From contig NC_133585.1 of assembly GCF_964106895.1 (NCBI RefSeq), positions 11,915,233-11,979,232 on the forward strand: a DNA stretch of 64,000 nucleotides. Reading direction: 5' to 3'. The notes below the pieces were generated by a model. It saw nothing but the letters and a program-made list of their open reading frames with translations. It ran no database searches and was not told the DNA's origin. Position 1 is the stretch's first letter, and the number at the start of each line of letters is the position of its first letter. Position numbers and translations under genes: made by a program. Shown here in pieces: positions 1 to 13,400 of this stretch. Origin of the DNA: Numenius arquata. Its lineage: Eukaryota > Chordata > Aves > Charadriiformes > Scolopacidae.

Positions 1-3000
1 ATAATAACAATTTTTCAGTGCAGTTCAGAGCTATCTGGATTGATTTTAAAAACGCTATTACTTTCTTTTTGAAAGTCATACTTAATTTTTCAATTTTACA
101 CTAATCTGATTTCCAAAATAAGTATAAAAAGCTGCTGTGGAAGGGGGAGTTTGACTTTGTTATATATCTCATGATGTGCCCGTTGAGGAGTGGCTCATAC
201 TGCTCTCCAAAGCACTCAGCCCAGGCCACTGCCCTCAACCTCCTGCATAAAGCAGGTGGGAAGTTACTTTATTCCTAAGTATTCCTGAAGTGGTCCAACA
301 CCCATCCGAGAATGAATTTTCAAATGGTTTAATAGTAAAAGTAGGGAGCATTGTACTCCAAGAGATTGCAAAATACATTGTTTGACAGTGCCGAAATATT
401 TGAAATAGACCCCAAAAAGCAACAGATTAGTCGAAACCTGACACAAAGTGATGAGTAACAGTGGAAACATTTTCCAGGGAAAAAGAAAACTGAACATTAC
501 AAAGTGTCAAAAAAAAAAACAAAAACCCAAACTTAAAACGCTACTAATGCAGTAATTCCAAAAGCTATTCAGGTTTTGATTTCATTTCCTACACCCCATG
601 TTTGTCCAAGGTCTGACTTTAACCAAGTAAGAAATTGGTTCCACGGATAAATATTCTCCCTGCCTGAACTCTGAGCCAGCTCCATTCACATATCTTATGA
701 CCAGAGTCTGCCTGAGTTAACCCTGCTGAAACTAGGTGTCTAACACCCCTTCGGTTAAAACAACAACAACAAAAATCCAGCGAGGTATTTATCTGCTTAT
801 TTACGTGCCTCATACCACTGAAAAATCTGACCCAGAGACTTGAAAGTCACATTCAGAAGAAAATCAGTTTAATGGTTTGAAATTTCACCAGCAGCTTAGC
901 AAGTACAGGGTTTGTCTTCTGACCAAAACCAGATGACACAGAGCTTATATATGTTTCTATCTATTGCCTATTTTGTGTGAACCACCAGTGCAGTAGAGAG
1001 AGAGGCTTGGTTTTGGAGCAGCAGCTGTTGAGATGCTAAATGGTGATGTCTCACCTATGAGACAGTGAGAACAGCTACAGGAAACAGAAAAGAAAAATCG
1101 TGTTTGTTCTACTTGGGATTGCTATTTATTCAAAGTGCAAAAAATGTCCAGTAGAGCCCGTAAAACTCAACACATCCATAGTGAATGTCACAGTATGGCC
1201 TCTCCATCCTATCCTCCCCACAAGCACAGAGCGACAGCACAGGCCCAGCCGCTGCCTTTGCCATTGCCAACTCACAGCCCATGGGCCAGAGCATGCACTA
1301 ATGGAGCAGGCGAGAGCTGCTCCTCGCCAGGGCTGAATGTGGCAGCCAAAGAGTAAATACTTCTCCTTCCCAGTCAGCTCCTGAAAACCGGACTTACAGG
1401 AAAGTTCTTAGGCAGTTGGTCCACTCTGTTCACTGCAGGGGAGCCTTGATTCTTCAGGGCTAGCTTATCCATCCAGGGCCGTGTCATTTCTGCACAGCGC
1501 AGTGATACTGCTGCAGATGTGGGCAGGAATCAGGCTCAATAATACAGCAATCTCTGTAATTCATCCCATATTGGAAGACTATTTTTGTTCTACCTTGGAG
1601 AGAGACTCTAAAAATCATCCTGGGAAATGCAACTGTATAAATAAGTAATAGATCTATTACATACCACATATTTCATCAATTAATTCTTTGTATTAAAATA
1701 CATAATTTTGCAAAATGTTATTTGTAAACCTAAAAATCTATGCAGTCCAGTGATAGAAGTAGCATGCATTCTTTTATACAAGGATTGACAAATTCTCCCA
1801 ATACTCTTTATCATTAAGGTAAGGAATACAGGGAGTCCTATCAGAAACTATTATAATGTATACCCTGTTGATAGTATTTATGTTGAGATCAAATGACTTG
1901 CTTTTTCCATCAGGCCAAGTAATCTGACATAACTGAAACCTTCTGTAGAAGGAAGACTTGCAAAATCCATACAAGTCTCCATTCCAACCAGAGAATTTTG
2001 CTAACCCACATGTATGTATATGTCCAGAATGCGAGTAGAGATCCTTCCAATACATTTAGAAATACGTGTTTCAAAACAATTCAGCAAGGTTTATCAGTTA
2101 TCATTTCAACTTGGCTGGAACCCTCCCATTCAACATTTGGCAGAACCTATATAATTTTCTTCATGAAGAGTATTTATTACAAAGAGAAAAACATTATATA
2201 CAGTATTACTACATGAGGGACTGGAGTGGAAAATTATACAGCTGGGAATTGCTTTGTGATAAGCACTCAGCTCCAAATTCCAGGGGAGCTGCAGGACTTG
2301 ATTAGCTCACCCTGGATATGAAAGTACATTTTGATGAATATTAGGGTTTTTTCAGGGTTCTTAAACTTGTAAATGTTTGAAACCCGAAAGTCCGCACTGA
2401 GCCTCTGCCACCACTGATGCCATGGTATGGCTGATGTGTGCCTGGACAGGGATCTACCACCATATCACATACCCCTGCTCTGCATGGAGCAAGGTATTTT
2501 CATGACCAGACCACAAGTGTGTGGCTCAGCCCTCTGGTGTTCACCACCAGTTTTGTCAGGAGAGCTGGCTGCAATGACTGGGCTGTTCTGAGAGATTTTT
2601 TCAGAACTGTCTAATGTAGGTTTTTCAGTATGATTACAAAGCACTACAACACCACACACAATTTGCAGAGTGGGATATTATATGATTTTTAACTAGCACA
2701 GCTGATCTAAAACATACTCTACTAATTACAATACAGCTAGAAAATGTCAGCTAGGCCTGATACTGAAAGACCTGCGTGGTACTGTTGTTTCAAGAAAATC
2801 TTAAGAATAGTGTTCAGGGCCAAAATGCAATCACAAAATGTTCTCTATTATGTATTTTTAGGAGTGGATTGGGTTTGTCTCTTGATTTCTGTTTCCTTTG
2901 CACATTTCTCTGAATTCAGAGCATAGAGCTCTTATTATGTTGGACATACTAGAAAGGGTTGCTGTACATCGAATTTTAGTGATCTATTAAGTATCAAGCT

Positions 3001-3487
3001 GCATGTTTCATGCAAACATGGGAGATGTGAGAGGTGAGACTTTCAATCTTCACCTTTATAGATATTTATATTAAAATTACTAAACACTCCCCTGTTTGTC
3101 AACCAAAAGAACATCAAAAGAGCTGAGAATAAAATACTTAGCATGTTACAGAGCAGATACTAAATAACACCAAGCAGAGCATGCTCAGAAATGTTGCTTA
3201 ATGTCCTCACACTCAGTGTGTATGCTTCATTTTACGAAAATAAAAGTGGTCCACGAGAACGAGGCAATTATCATAGGAGCTTTTGACTGGGTACAAAACA
3301 GCAAACCCCATGTGGGATGAGCAACATGTTTCTGTAAAGTTTGGGCACCATTTACCCTCTTGCATCCTTCTCCAGGACATGTTGGAGACAGCAGCATTGA
3401 CAGGGTGGCCTACAGTGCTGGAGCAGTGAGCTGTACATACAGCCACGTGCTTTCCACCTCACGAGCTGACAATCAGCCTGGTTACTA
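1..3487. other. LRIT1 3' UTR and downstream flank, no other gene seen
   Basis: This stretch lies beyond the LRIT1 stop codon, read on the minus strand. It is AT-rich, its open frames are short and unrelated to any family I recognise, and no exon with splice sites stands out. Part of it next to 3487 must be LRIT1 3' UTR. The nearest canonical minus-strand AATAAA that I found is the complement of 2173-2178, which would give a 3' UTR of about 1.3 kb, but without transcript data the true end is unknown. LRIT2, the expected next gene in this direction in other vertebrates, is not reached. Confidence 0.5.
2173..2178 (-). terminator. Candidate LRIT1 polyadenylation signal (AATAAA)
   Basis: The complement of tttatt gives a canonical AATAAA, the first one I found after the LRIT1 stop codon on the minus strand. 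Variant signals closer to the stop could be used instead, and no strong GU-rich downstream element is evident, so this is tentative. Confidence 0.25.
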
Positions 3488-4470
3488 TCAGCAAAAGTAT
3501 TCGTTAGGTTGCCCCTCTATCTTTGGTATTGCTTCTGAGTCCACGCTGGATCGGGCAGACAGCAGCCTGTTCGACTCATCAGGGGTATGTCTAGTCAAGT
3601 ATTCTCCTTCCACACCTTTCGCCTTGGCCCCAGGAGACAGGCTTTCAAAGGTGACATAGGACTCCTGAATTTCCTTGGGTTTCCGCACAAAGCATTTTTT
3701 GCAGCGCCTTTTCAGCGCTCCGCAGCAGACCACCAGTGTTAGAGGAACAGCAATGACACAGGCCACACTGATGACAACCACATTGATGAGCTTCTGGGTG
3801 CCTCCTGCACTGACAACTTCATCAGTGGAAAATATGATGCATTGCTCCTTCCTGGGGATCAGCCCTTTCACACAGACACACACAATGTATTTGGTCTTTG
3901 GCAGCAGCCCATAAACGGTGACCTTGGTCTTCCCTGGCTCCACGTTGATCCGCCGCATGTCTCTCTCTCCAAAGATGGCATAGAGGACACTGAACACTGT
4001 CGTGTTCTTTGCCAGAGGCGCCTTCCAGGCCAAGGTGATACTCTGATCGCTGTCTCCTATCACCCTGACGGACCTCACAATTCGCTCCGGCTCCTGCTGA
4101 GCAGTAGGCGGGCTCACCAGCAGGTTTCTGGGGTTGCTATCTTGGGCCACATCTGGGAGGAGGCCCTCTCCAGTGCCCACTCCAGCCCCCAGGGTAGGCA
4201 TGGTGGAGGTGGTGATAACGTACCTTGCCACTAGCTTGTCATTGTAGGCAGCTGCCTCCATCCCGCTTGCCTTCCCGCTCCATGCACCTTTGGCGTTAGT
4301 GTTGGGGTCATCCGTGCTTTCAGAGTCCGTGATGATGAGAGATATGAACGCCTCTGTTGCCCCCAGAAAATTCTTTGCCTTACAGATGTACTCTCCAGAG
4401 TCAAGATAAGAGACTACAGGCAGGCCCAGAATAGACCAGCTCATCCCATCACTGGAAATCTCTTGGTGAA
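3488..4470 (-). CDS. LRIT1: LRIT1 coding exon 4 (Ig end, fibronectin III, transmembrane, tail, stop)
   Basis: This 983-base terminal exon follows acceptor cttgcag and encodes residues 299-625 and a TGA stop. It completes the Ig domain (DSGEYICKAKN with C328), a variable linker about 346-425, the fibronectin III domain (WKAP, LLPKTKY), the transmembrane helix starting LINVVVISVACV, and the tail ending NEYFC. Confidence 0.97.
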
Positions 4471-7400
4471 CTGCAAGAAAGGAAAAATGTAAAATAAATA
4501 GTCAATAATAAATAGAATTAAGAACATGTTTTGTAAATATATTAAGATTAAATCAGCCAAATGTCTGCTCAACACAGTAGACATAATTTCTTTTTGTCAC
4601 CGAGGACATTACAAAATCAAAGTAAATCCAAGAAAAGGACACGAATGCTAAACTTAGGTTATGCTGAGATTTACACTGCTTCAGACTGAATATATGTGAC
4701 ATTTTTGATGCTATTTCCTCTCAATTCACATACAGTTTGAAAACAAAACAGGAAAGGTTCTTCCATTAAAAAAAAAAAACAAAAAGCTTAAAAGCTCTTG
4801 TGTAGGTAAAATACTTAAAAGAGTGGAAGGAGTAGGCAGTAACACGACCTAGTTGAACATTATATGTGGTCCTCTGAGTAACAGAAAATACAAACAGCAG
4901 AGATTTTCTTCTAAAAACCATATATGGACTAGTCTAGAGGGTATGGAGAAAAATAGCTGAAAAATAATATCCCTTTTACTGCTAAATTAGTGCTGGTTTT
5001 TATATTGAGCCAACCACAGGGAAGTTCTGATCACTTAGCACTGAACGATATGGACACAGCTGTGTGTTGATTTTCTCAGTTGGTTTACCAGGAGGCTAAA
5101 ACTAGCTTCTTTTTTTTTTTTTTTCTTTTTTCTGTTTGTGCAGAAAACAAGAGCTGAGACCATCCAGAAGGGTAAAGCACCTTCTTCATTGTTTTACCAG
5201 CCTCCTTAGGATGAGCATGTACTACCTCTGCCCTCTCCCATTTTAAAGGTAAACCAGGGAGGTGTCTGAAAGGCAAAGGTAAGACAGGATGCAAACTTCT
5301 CCCAAGCCCTCATGGGGTCAGAATCCAGCCTTGGCAACCAGAGCACGTTTTAAAGGTAGTGAAATACAATGGCAGCAGAAGTTACTTTGTCAGTTTAATT
5401 ATTTACTGAATGAGTATATATTAAAAAACATAAAGCTACCGGTCTTCCTGTGGCACTTCCCCATGCATACAGACTGTAGGTTGTTTCTCACTCCTTTCAA
5501 TTTCAAACATTTCAAACAGTAATATTATAGCATTGGCAGAGAAGCTGCCATTGCTGAGAAATAATGTATATTTTCAGCCAACTTTTTATTGAAAGGTGCT
5601 AAAGTCTGATTTAACGGGGCACAAAATACATCATTCTCAGTTGCAGCTCAAAGTAAATGCAACATACGCTTTCAGGAAAGCATTCTCTGTTTTACTTTTT
5701 GTTGTGGTTCTTTTTCAAGTGTAGGAGGGATGTTTGCAGCGCAATGGGTAGACATCATGATTATAAGGAGCAGCTCTGCTACATCCTGCACACCATGCAC
5801 AACAGAGCAATGACTTGTGCAGATCCCCAAAAAAAGATATTTATTACAAGTGGTTCTGTTGCTGTGAAAGAAAAATGCTCTCTCCCCTGTTTCTATGCAC
5901 TGAGGAGCCCAGTAATCCTTTGAAGATCAGACCCTGTACTTAGTGATTTCTCTGCTGAGTTTAGACCCTCTATGTCAGGGCCAGGCCTGGGAGACAGTAG
6001 CATTAGAGGAGGCTGGAGGGATGAAGGTTCAGGTTCTGATCTAAATCCTCCAGGGCAAAAAGCTAAGGATGACTGCCTCAAGTGCAGCAAAAGTTTCTTC
6101 CCTAAATTCCCAAAATGTTAAAGGGCCAACATGGCAATTTTGAGTCCAATCATTCTTGTGAATCAGAATGAAAACATGATCCATCAAAGGACAGCAGTTG
6201 AAGGCTTCCCCCACAAGAGGGGTGAGCACAGAAGAGGAACCTGGTCAGCGTTTCTCCCACAGAGCATTCTCCCCAAGAAATCTTGTCAGAAATGAACCTT
6301 CAGAAATTAGTTAGTTCTTAGAAGCATTGTCACTGAAGTATTGTATCCTTCAGCACTTCAGTGGCTCTTTTCTCTTTTAATATATCAGTAATATTGCATG
6401 CTTTCAATCTTTTCTTTCTTTGCCACAGCAGATTTGAATACCAGTGGAATTCATGTCAGACATCTCTCTGCCAGACATGTTTACTAACTGATTAATAGTA
6501 GCTTATCGTTACTCTCAGAGACCCATAAAATAATTCAGTGGGAAGCCTTTTCAGTGATGAATAACTAAATAACCAGGCTCTTGCTACAGCTGGACATATT
6601 TCATTTCTTCAGCTCTAACAGATTTGTAGAAAACCGCTTCACTCATCTCACCACCACCACAATTGTTATGAAACAAAACAAAACCAGCTTTTTACACATG
6701 ATAGTATACATTTATCTGATGATATTTACATCAACATGTAAATAATTTTATAGTCTACAGAAAATCACAATGCTATAGTGAATTACACACACCGTTATTG
6801 TGGATTAGAGTGAATCTTAATTTTGCACCACTTTCTTTTTTTGGATCTTTTATCAGTGGGAAGGATCTATTGACATAGAAGCTTCCATTTGCTGTACAGT
6901 CTGTAGAAAATAAAGGTGCAGGTCTCCTTCATTCATTCCCTCTGCACAAGAAAAGCTTAAACCAAACCCACCTGTGCCATTCAGTTGAGCACCGTCAGCT
7001 CTTCTCCAGCTGAGCTCAGGAATGGGCACCCCCGTTGTCCCACATCGCAGCAGCACAGTGCTGCCAAGGATGGTCTTTACTTTGGCTACGGACGTATGAA
7101 CAACAGGGCTTTGACACTTCCTTAGCTCGACTTGGCTGAAGAAGACTCCCGCAAGGCTCCGGGGGGTGAAGCACTTCAGCCTGGGCTCAATGAATGCTAT
7201 GTTAGGAGACTGGAAATTTAGGAAATGAACCATTTCATACAGACTGCAGTCACATACCCAAGGATTGTCTTGCAAGCCTGTCAAAATAAATCAGAGCACT
7301 AAGTCACTCCAACAGCACCTTCTGTTTCTGCCACTTTTGTTTGTCTTTTTCAGCAGGACAAACTGTGATAGGCTCTTAATCTGCCCGGCAAGGATTGCCT

Positions 7401-10400
7401 GTGCATATGCAGGGGTATGCGGGGGGTGGTGTTGTCCCAACAGCCCCTTGCTGCTGTTGACTGAGCTTGACAGATCCCATAGTTGCCAGTTAGCAGAAGG
7501 GAATAAATATGGTTTGCTAAGGTATCTCAAAATCTGGAACTGAAATCATATTCTTTAAATTCAAAGCAGGATTATTCATATAATGAAAACATCACTATTT
7601 ATGCATGTAAAGAAGCAGAACAAGTAGTTATTATAAACACATTTGGTTCCAGGATGGAAAAAACAAGTAGCCATAGGAGAAGGTTGGTTTCTTTTGGGGT
7701 GTGGAATTTTTTGGTGTGAAGAGACTATGCAGTCTCTTCCTTAGGCAAGGAAATTCTTCTCACTGGAGGTTATTAAAATACTAGACAGATTATCAGGCCA
7801 ACTGTCAAGACTGCAATAGGTGTAGGTGATCCTACCTGACTGTAAGAGTTCTCTTTCAGCCTTATTATTCTAAGGGGTTTTTTCCATTATTTTAGTAATC
7901 AGTTGTTTCTCCTAAATGCTAATTTACACTGGATAAGATGAAAGAACTGTTTTAAGAAGTAAACTGAAGAATATACATGTTATGGTATATAAAACAACAC
8001 AAATAGACAATAATTACATTAAGAATATACACACAGAAATGGGTATATTGAAGAATGCACTCCTGTTTCAGAGTCCCAGAATGTTTCTCTTTTTCTTTTT
8101 TCTGCTATCACAGTGTGTGCTCATTGAATTCAAATTCTGAAAAAATGAGACATTACTCTATTAAAAATAGACCTGTGAAATGGTACTGAAAAAGCAAAAT
8201 AGAAACTAGGGCAATGCAGGAACAGAAGTTACTGCATTTTGATTAAATCTGTGTCATCCTTCTTACAGATATTCCCATTCACCTGTCCTGTGGACGGTTT
8301 ATGGTCTCTCTAACAACTTCAGCTAGCAGAATTGGCACTGGGGATATTTATACCACCTAACCCCTGGAATGTACTTAAAGCCTAAGGCAGGAGCACAGTG
8401 TTCCATGCCTCCTGCCTGCCACATGAGTGAGCTCTGCTCCCTCCAAGGGGGCTTCACCTCCTGTTTTCCACGAGAACATGGCTCGGGGCTAGAATCTGCC
8501 TGAAAGTAGAGAGTACTGATACTCCCTCAACTCCTAGCAGGAGGAAACAACAGCTGCCCACCCTACGGTGCCCACTCTTCCTGGCCGCTGGCACACTGCA
8601 GCAGCAGTCATGCAAGCAGCAGCTTTCCAGCAAGAACAAGTTTTGACACAAGCAGAGAGGGTGCACCACAAGGCTCCATAACTGTCAAGGAGCTGCTTGA
8701 ATTTGCTAGAGTGAACAGAAACACAGGGTCAATTAAAAGCCCCTGAGATCTCAAATAAACTGTTTTAAAGGCTGCTGAAAAATCTCTTGCTGATATCATT
8801 GCATACCATCCTAACCAGTCTTGGAAGGGGTCTGAAAGTGGTGGACTTTGGTGGGAAAGCATTTCTTATCAATTAATGCATTAAAGTTAAGGGGACTATA
8901 AAGAATGAAAGTTCAGAGCTTAGCTTTGCTGTTTTATGGCACTTTTGCTAGCAGCTTACTTCTGATTTCATGCACTAGATAAGAATTTATTCCAGATTCC
9001 CTGACAGGTGCCCCAGCCCCAAGTGATGTCATGGCACCCCCAAAGTCCCAGTGAGCCCTTTCCTGCCCTGCACGGCACAGTGTTGTGGGCTCACGTGGGC
9101 AATCCTCATGTGCAAAAGCTTACAGCCCTGGCACAGACTATCGACCAGCAAGCTACTGCTGGAAGTACTTCTTCTTGAAGTAGTCTACAAGCACGGTCTC
9201 TGAAAAGGAGTCACAATGATGCACTGTAGACAAAAGAGGGGACTGGGTTGTTTCTTTATTATTCATGGATTTTTTTTTATACCTCCATGAGAAACAGTCA
9301 TGGGCAGAGTGAAACAGAAATGTGCAGCTGTGTTCTCCCATTCTGCTCCTGCAAGGGACATGTGTTTCATATACCTGGTCCCTATGGGTGTCAGCAGGAC
9401 AGGATCTAGGAGCTGAAGTGTCTATACATTACTGTATTAATCTTAGGATTATACTCATTTGCTTACATTAATTTTTTAGGATCCTGGCACAAGCAACCTG
9501 TGCGCAGCTGGCTACATAAACACTCAGGTTGGCCACAAGCATCAAGGCATGATTTGTTCTTCTCCACAAAATACTCTCCTAATCTATATTGAATGGAATA
9601 ACATTTTTACATGTAACTTGACTCTAAAAATTAAATAAAGAAAAGAGTATGATCTAGGTAGTGTCTTGTCATGCCACAAATGAAATGGGCAATCCCAAAG
9701 AGCCAGCTTTGGCTTAAAGAACTTGATACCACCTCTGGAAAAATAAGATGACGAAACACCTGCTCCTTTCCTGATGCTAATGAAACCTTATCTGCTAAGG
9801 ACACTAAAAGCTTTGTAGGTGGCAATTTGAATCTTTTTAAAGTCTTGTGTCTCTTTCAATCTGGTTTTAAAAACTTTATCACCCTAAATTTTTCCAGAGA
9901 ACAAAGAGCAGTGGGTACTTTCCAGAGTGAGAGAAAACCTGCAACATCTCTGATGAGATTATCAGTGAGTGCCTGAACTCACATCCGTGGCTGTTGAGGC
10001 AGTACACACAGACGCGCACACCCCGCAGATCAAACACAGTCGGTGGAGCTGGGTCAGCTCACAGCAAGTGAAGACAGCAGATGGCAACAACTCTGTACCA
10101 TCATCAACCTGCCGTGGATTTGAACCAGTGCGCGATGGCTAAAAGGCTGAGTAGTAATCCCCTGAACTAGGAAATGTGCTCGAACCCTCATCTGGGGATA
10201 CTGCAACTGAGAGGATTCGAGACAGTCATCTGTAATATGCCTTCTGACACCAAAATGGACAATTGTCCAAAAGCCATACTTCTGAGGAGCCCAGAATTGT
10301 CACAAAAAAAGTGGATTGCTGTAACTTTATAGCTGCCCTTGAAGCTATCCTATCTTGGTGACTTCAGGGAGACTAGGATTTAATTCTGGGTGAACAGATA

Positions 10401-13400
10401 AACAAAGCTCTGGAAAGACACAAACTGGCAGTCCTGACCTAGATTTTACACTGATAGCTTTATTCCTCTTTAATTTGGACCTAATAAATATCCGTCTTTT
10501 TATTTAATGCTGCTTAAAATGGATCGATCCCATAATAACTGCTATTAGAAAAGAGCACATGAATGATGTGGAGCTCTAACCTTATTTATATTTCTGTCAT
10601 AAATGGCAGTATCAATAATTAAAAAGGGCTTGAGCAAGAGTGACTGGTTTTATGTTAAAAGAGATGATGTTAAACTTCATCAAGCAAGTGATGAAGTTTA
10701 TGGTGTAATAAGCTGGGTGTGGGGAGCCTGAGGTGAGTTTGTTAATATGTAAATGAATTTGGACACTTTATATGGGTTATTAAATTGTACATAGCAGTGT
10801 ATTTGCTGTGGTAACCACAGTGGGTGAAAATGCTGCAATAAGATGCAGAGCTCTTGACATTTGTGCCCCCTGCAAAATGGCAGGCGCTTCTCTTACCTAG
10901 GATGATCTTGGAGTTATCGTTGGGGAAGTAAGGGACGGCCTGGAGGTTGGCCCAGGTGGCAATAAGAGCCTGAGGAAGAGTCATCAGTTTATTGCTAGAC
11001 AGATCGAGGTATGTGATATTCTTGACATAACGAGCAGCATCTGGAGGGATTGAGGTAAGTTCATTGTTGTGTAAATCCAGAAGCCTTAGCTGTGGCATGT
11101 CAGCCAGGGTTTCCCAGGGGAATGATATTAAGTCGTTCCCATCCAGCCTCAGCTCCTGCAAGCGACGAAGGCCCTTGAAGGTGATCCCACTGAGGCTGGC
11201 CAGGGAGTTATAGGGCATCCAGAGGTATTCCAGGTTGTGGAGCCCATGGAAAGCCTCTCCGGGCACCCTGCGGATGGCTGTCTTTTCTATCCGAAGCTTG
11301 GACGTATCTACAGGGATGTTCACAGGAGTGAGAGTCATCTCCGGGTCATTGCACAACACTGTCCTGGTGGGGAAACACAAACACAGATGTGACTTTCTTG
11401 TACTTTGAAAAGGTTTTGAAACTTTCTTTTAATGCAAGATTTCAATCTGCTTTTCTTTTTTTCACAAGCTTTCTTCTTGTCATGTCTTACTTACTGCCAA
11501 TCTCTACATTATCACTGTAACTACATCAACTTGCAGTAATTCATATGTATCTTTTGACTGCAGAGATTCCAGTGTTGTGCCTCTCCTGGAGTGGTGTGAG
11601 TCTGATCTTGCCCATACAGTGCTCCTGCTTTTTTTTTCTTTCAATTTCTTTTAGAGTATTTATGATAGACAGCAGTGACAATATTCAAGCACAACAGAGG
11701 ATTCTAGTGCATGTTAAAACTAAAGGATCCATAAATTGAACAATAAGAGGCATACAAAAAGAAACTTTACTCAAGTGGGATGGCAGGAAGTAATATAGAC
11801 TAAATACAGCACAGGATCTTTGGTTCGTGAAATGAGGATAAGAAAGTCAGCTAACAACTCACTGGAAATACACCACAACAAGCTCTGCTTTACTATGAAA
11901 AAATCTGGAAGGTGTGTACAGATGGTAGCAGTCACTGCACCGCAGGCAAGTACATTTATGAGAGTGAAAGTGAGAAAAGTAACTCTTTGGAAAATGCTAT
12001 ACTAAAAGCAAGGCAGATTTATGTGTCTTAATCATTCCTTCCCATTTCTAATCTCTAGAGGTCAAATCATGAAAACTCTATGCAGCATTTTCACAGCCTT
12101 CATAGAAAAAATTATGACTTTGACTCTGTGAAGATGTGGGGATGCAGAAAGCCATAAGGAGTGAAGGGAGACAAAACAGGTGTCTCAGACTGCACTTTAA
12201 TATGCCTATCAGCAAGGAGAGAAAGTTCTTAACAAAATACAAAGCCACCTTGCAAAAGGTAACAGGTTAGATAGGCATGTTCCACTCCACATGCTATACA
12301 AGATACCGCACGAAATGTAACGTGATCAGTCAAGTAACATTTTCTTGTCACACTGCCTGGCTGATAAACAGAATATTACAAAGCTGCCAAAAGCAGATTG
12401 GTTTTGGCTGAAAGCAATTATTCCTCTACTATCAACAAAAACAAATAACATCGCTGAACTGCTCACACAAGTTTCCCAGAGTTAAACATTATTTGAGCCT
12501 ACAGTTAAATTGTTAATTTATAATCAAAGCATAGTACATTATTCTCATCCAGCACTTTTATTGCGGCATTAAATCCTGCTCACCCTCAGCTGAAAGTTGA
12601 GATTTTAAGGAAGAGAAAAAATCTATCAAATAAGAAAAATCCAGAAATCCACTTTCAATAAAACATTTTTTTTGTGTAGGCATGACACAAAATGTTTAAT
12701 AACAGAGACACTATGGCATTAAAACAGCGTGCTTCTCATAGTGTCCCTAAATTATGTCAGTGAGCACTAAACATTTAATCTATGGGATAATCTCTTTCTA
12801 TTAGTGACAAATATGAATCCTAATGGAGAAAAAAAAAAGGTGACAAGATGCTCCTTATGGGACTAATGTATATTTGCTTTATTATTTATCTTACCAAAAC
12901 ACACTACAGCTTTTTCCAGTCACTGAGAGAAAATTCCCCTGGGAACTGAGACATTTATGGAGCAATATTTGGCTCTCCCGCTATTGCACTCCCTTTTAAC
13001 AATTGCAGACTACTTGTATCTCTACCACACTTCTTACTGGGAAAGTTTCTGGTATGAAATCTATAGCACCATAAAAGAGATAAGAAAGTAGATCTATTTC
13101 ATGGGGATCCAAAATATAGGGGACAGCCATTCATTTCAGTACTGTGGTCTTGTCTAAAAAAAATTTCTTCCAAAGGATTTTGCAAATACTGTATCTCTGA
13201 CTAAAAATCTCCTCTACTGTGAACCACACCTTATAAAAATGTAGCCTGTATTTCATTAAGTCAGATCATTACTTTGTGATTACCCTTCAGAAAGCCTTTT
13301 TTATTACAGTCCTCCAGAGAGATGTCTGTACAATGGCGTTGCATTCAAATTTTGTCTTCTTCTTTAACTGAAATTTTCCAGTCTGACAATTATCTTATTT

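Larger units (their letters stand above)
7278..10896 (-). other. LRIT1 intron 2
   Basis: This 3619-base GT-AG intron separates the LRR repeats from the LRR C-cap. It holds a decayed CR1-like fragment at about 7750-7846 and a tRNA-like box A/box B segment at 10116-10169, listed separately. No additional exon was recognised. Confidence 0.9.

Noticed and set aside
10090..10200. Intact tRNA gene on the minus strand
   Set aside because: Boxes A and B are present, but the acceptor, D and anticodon stems do not pair, so only a relic or SINE is called.
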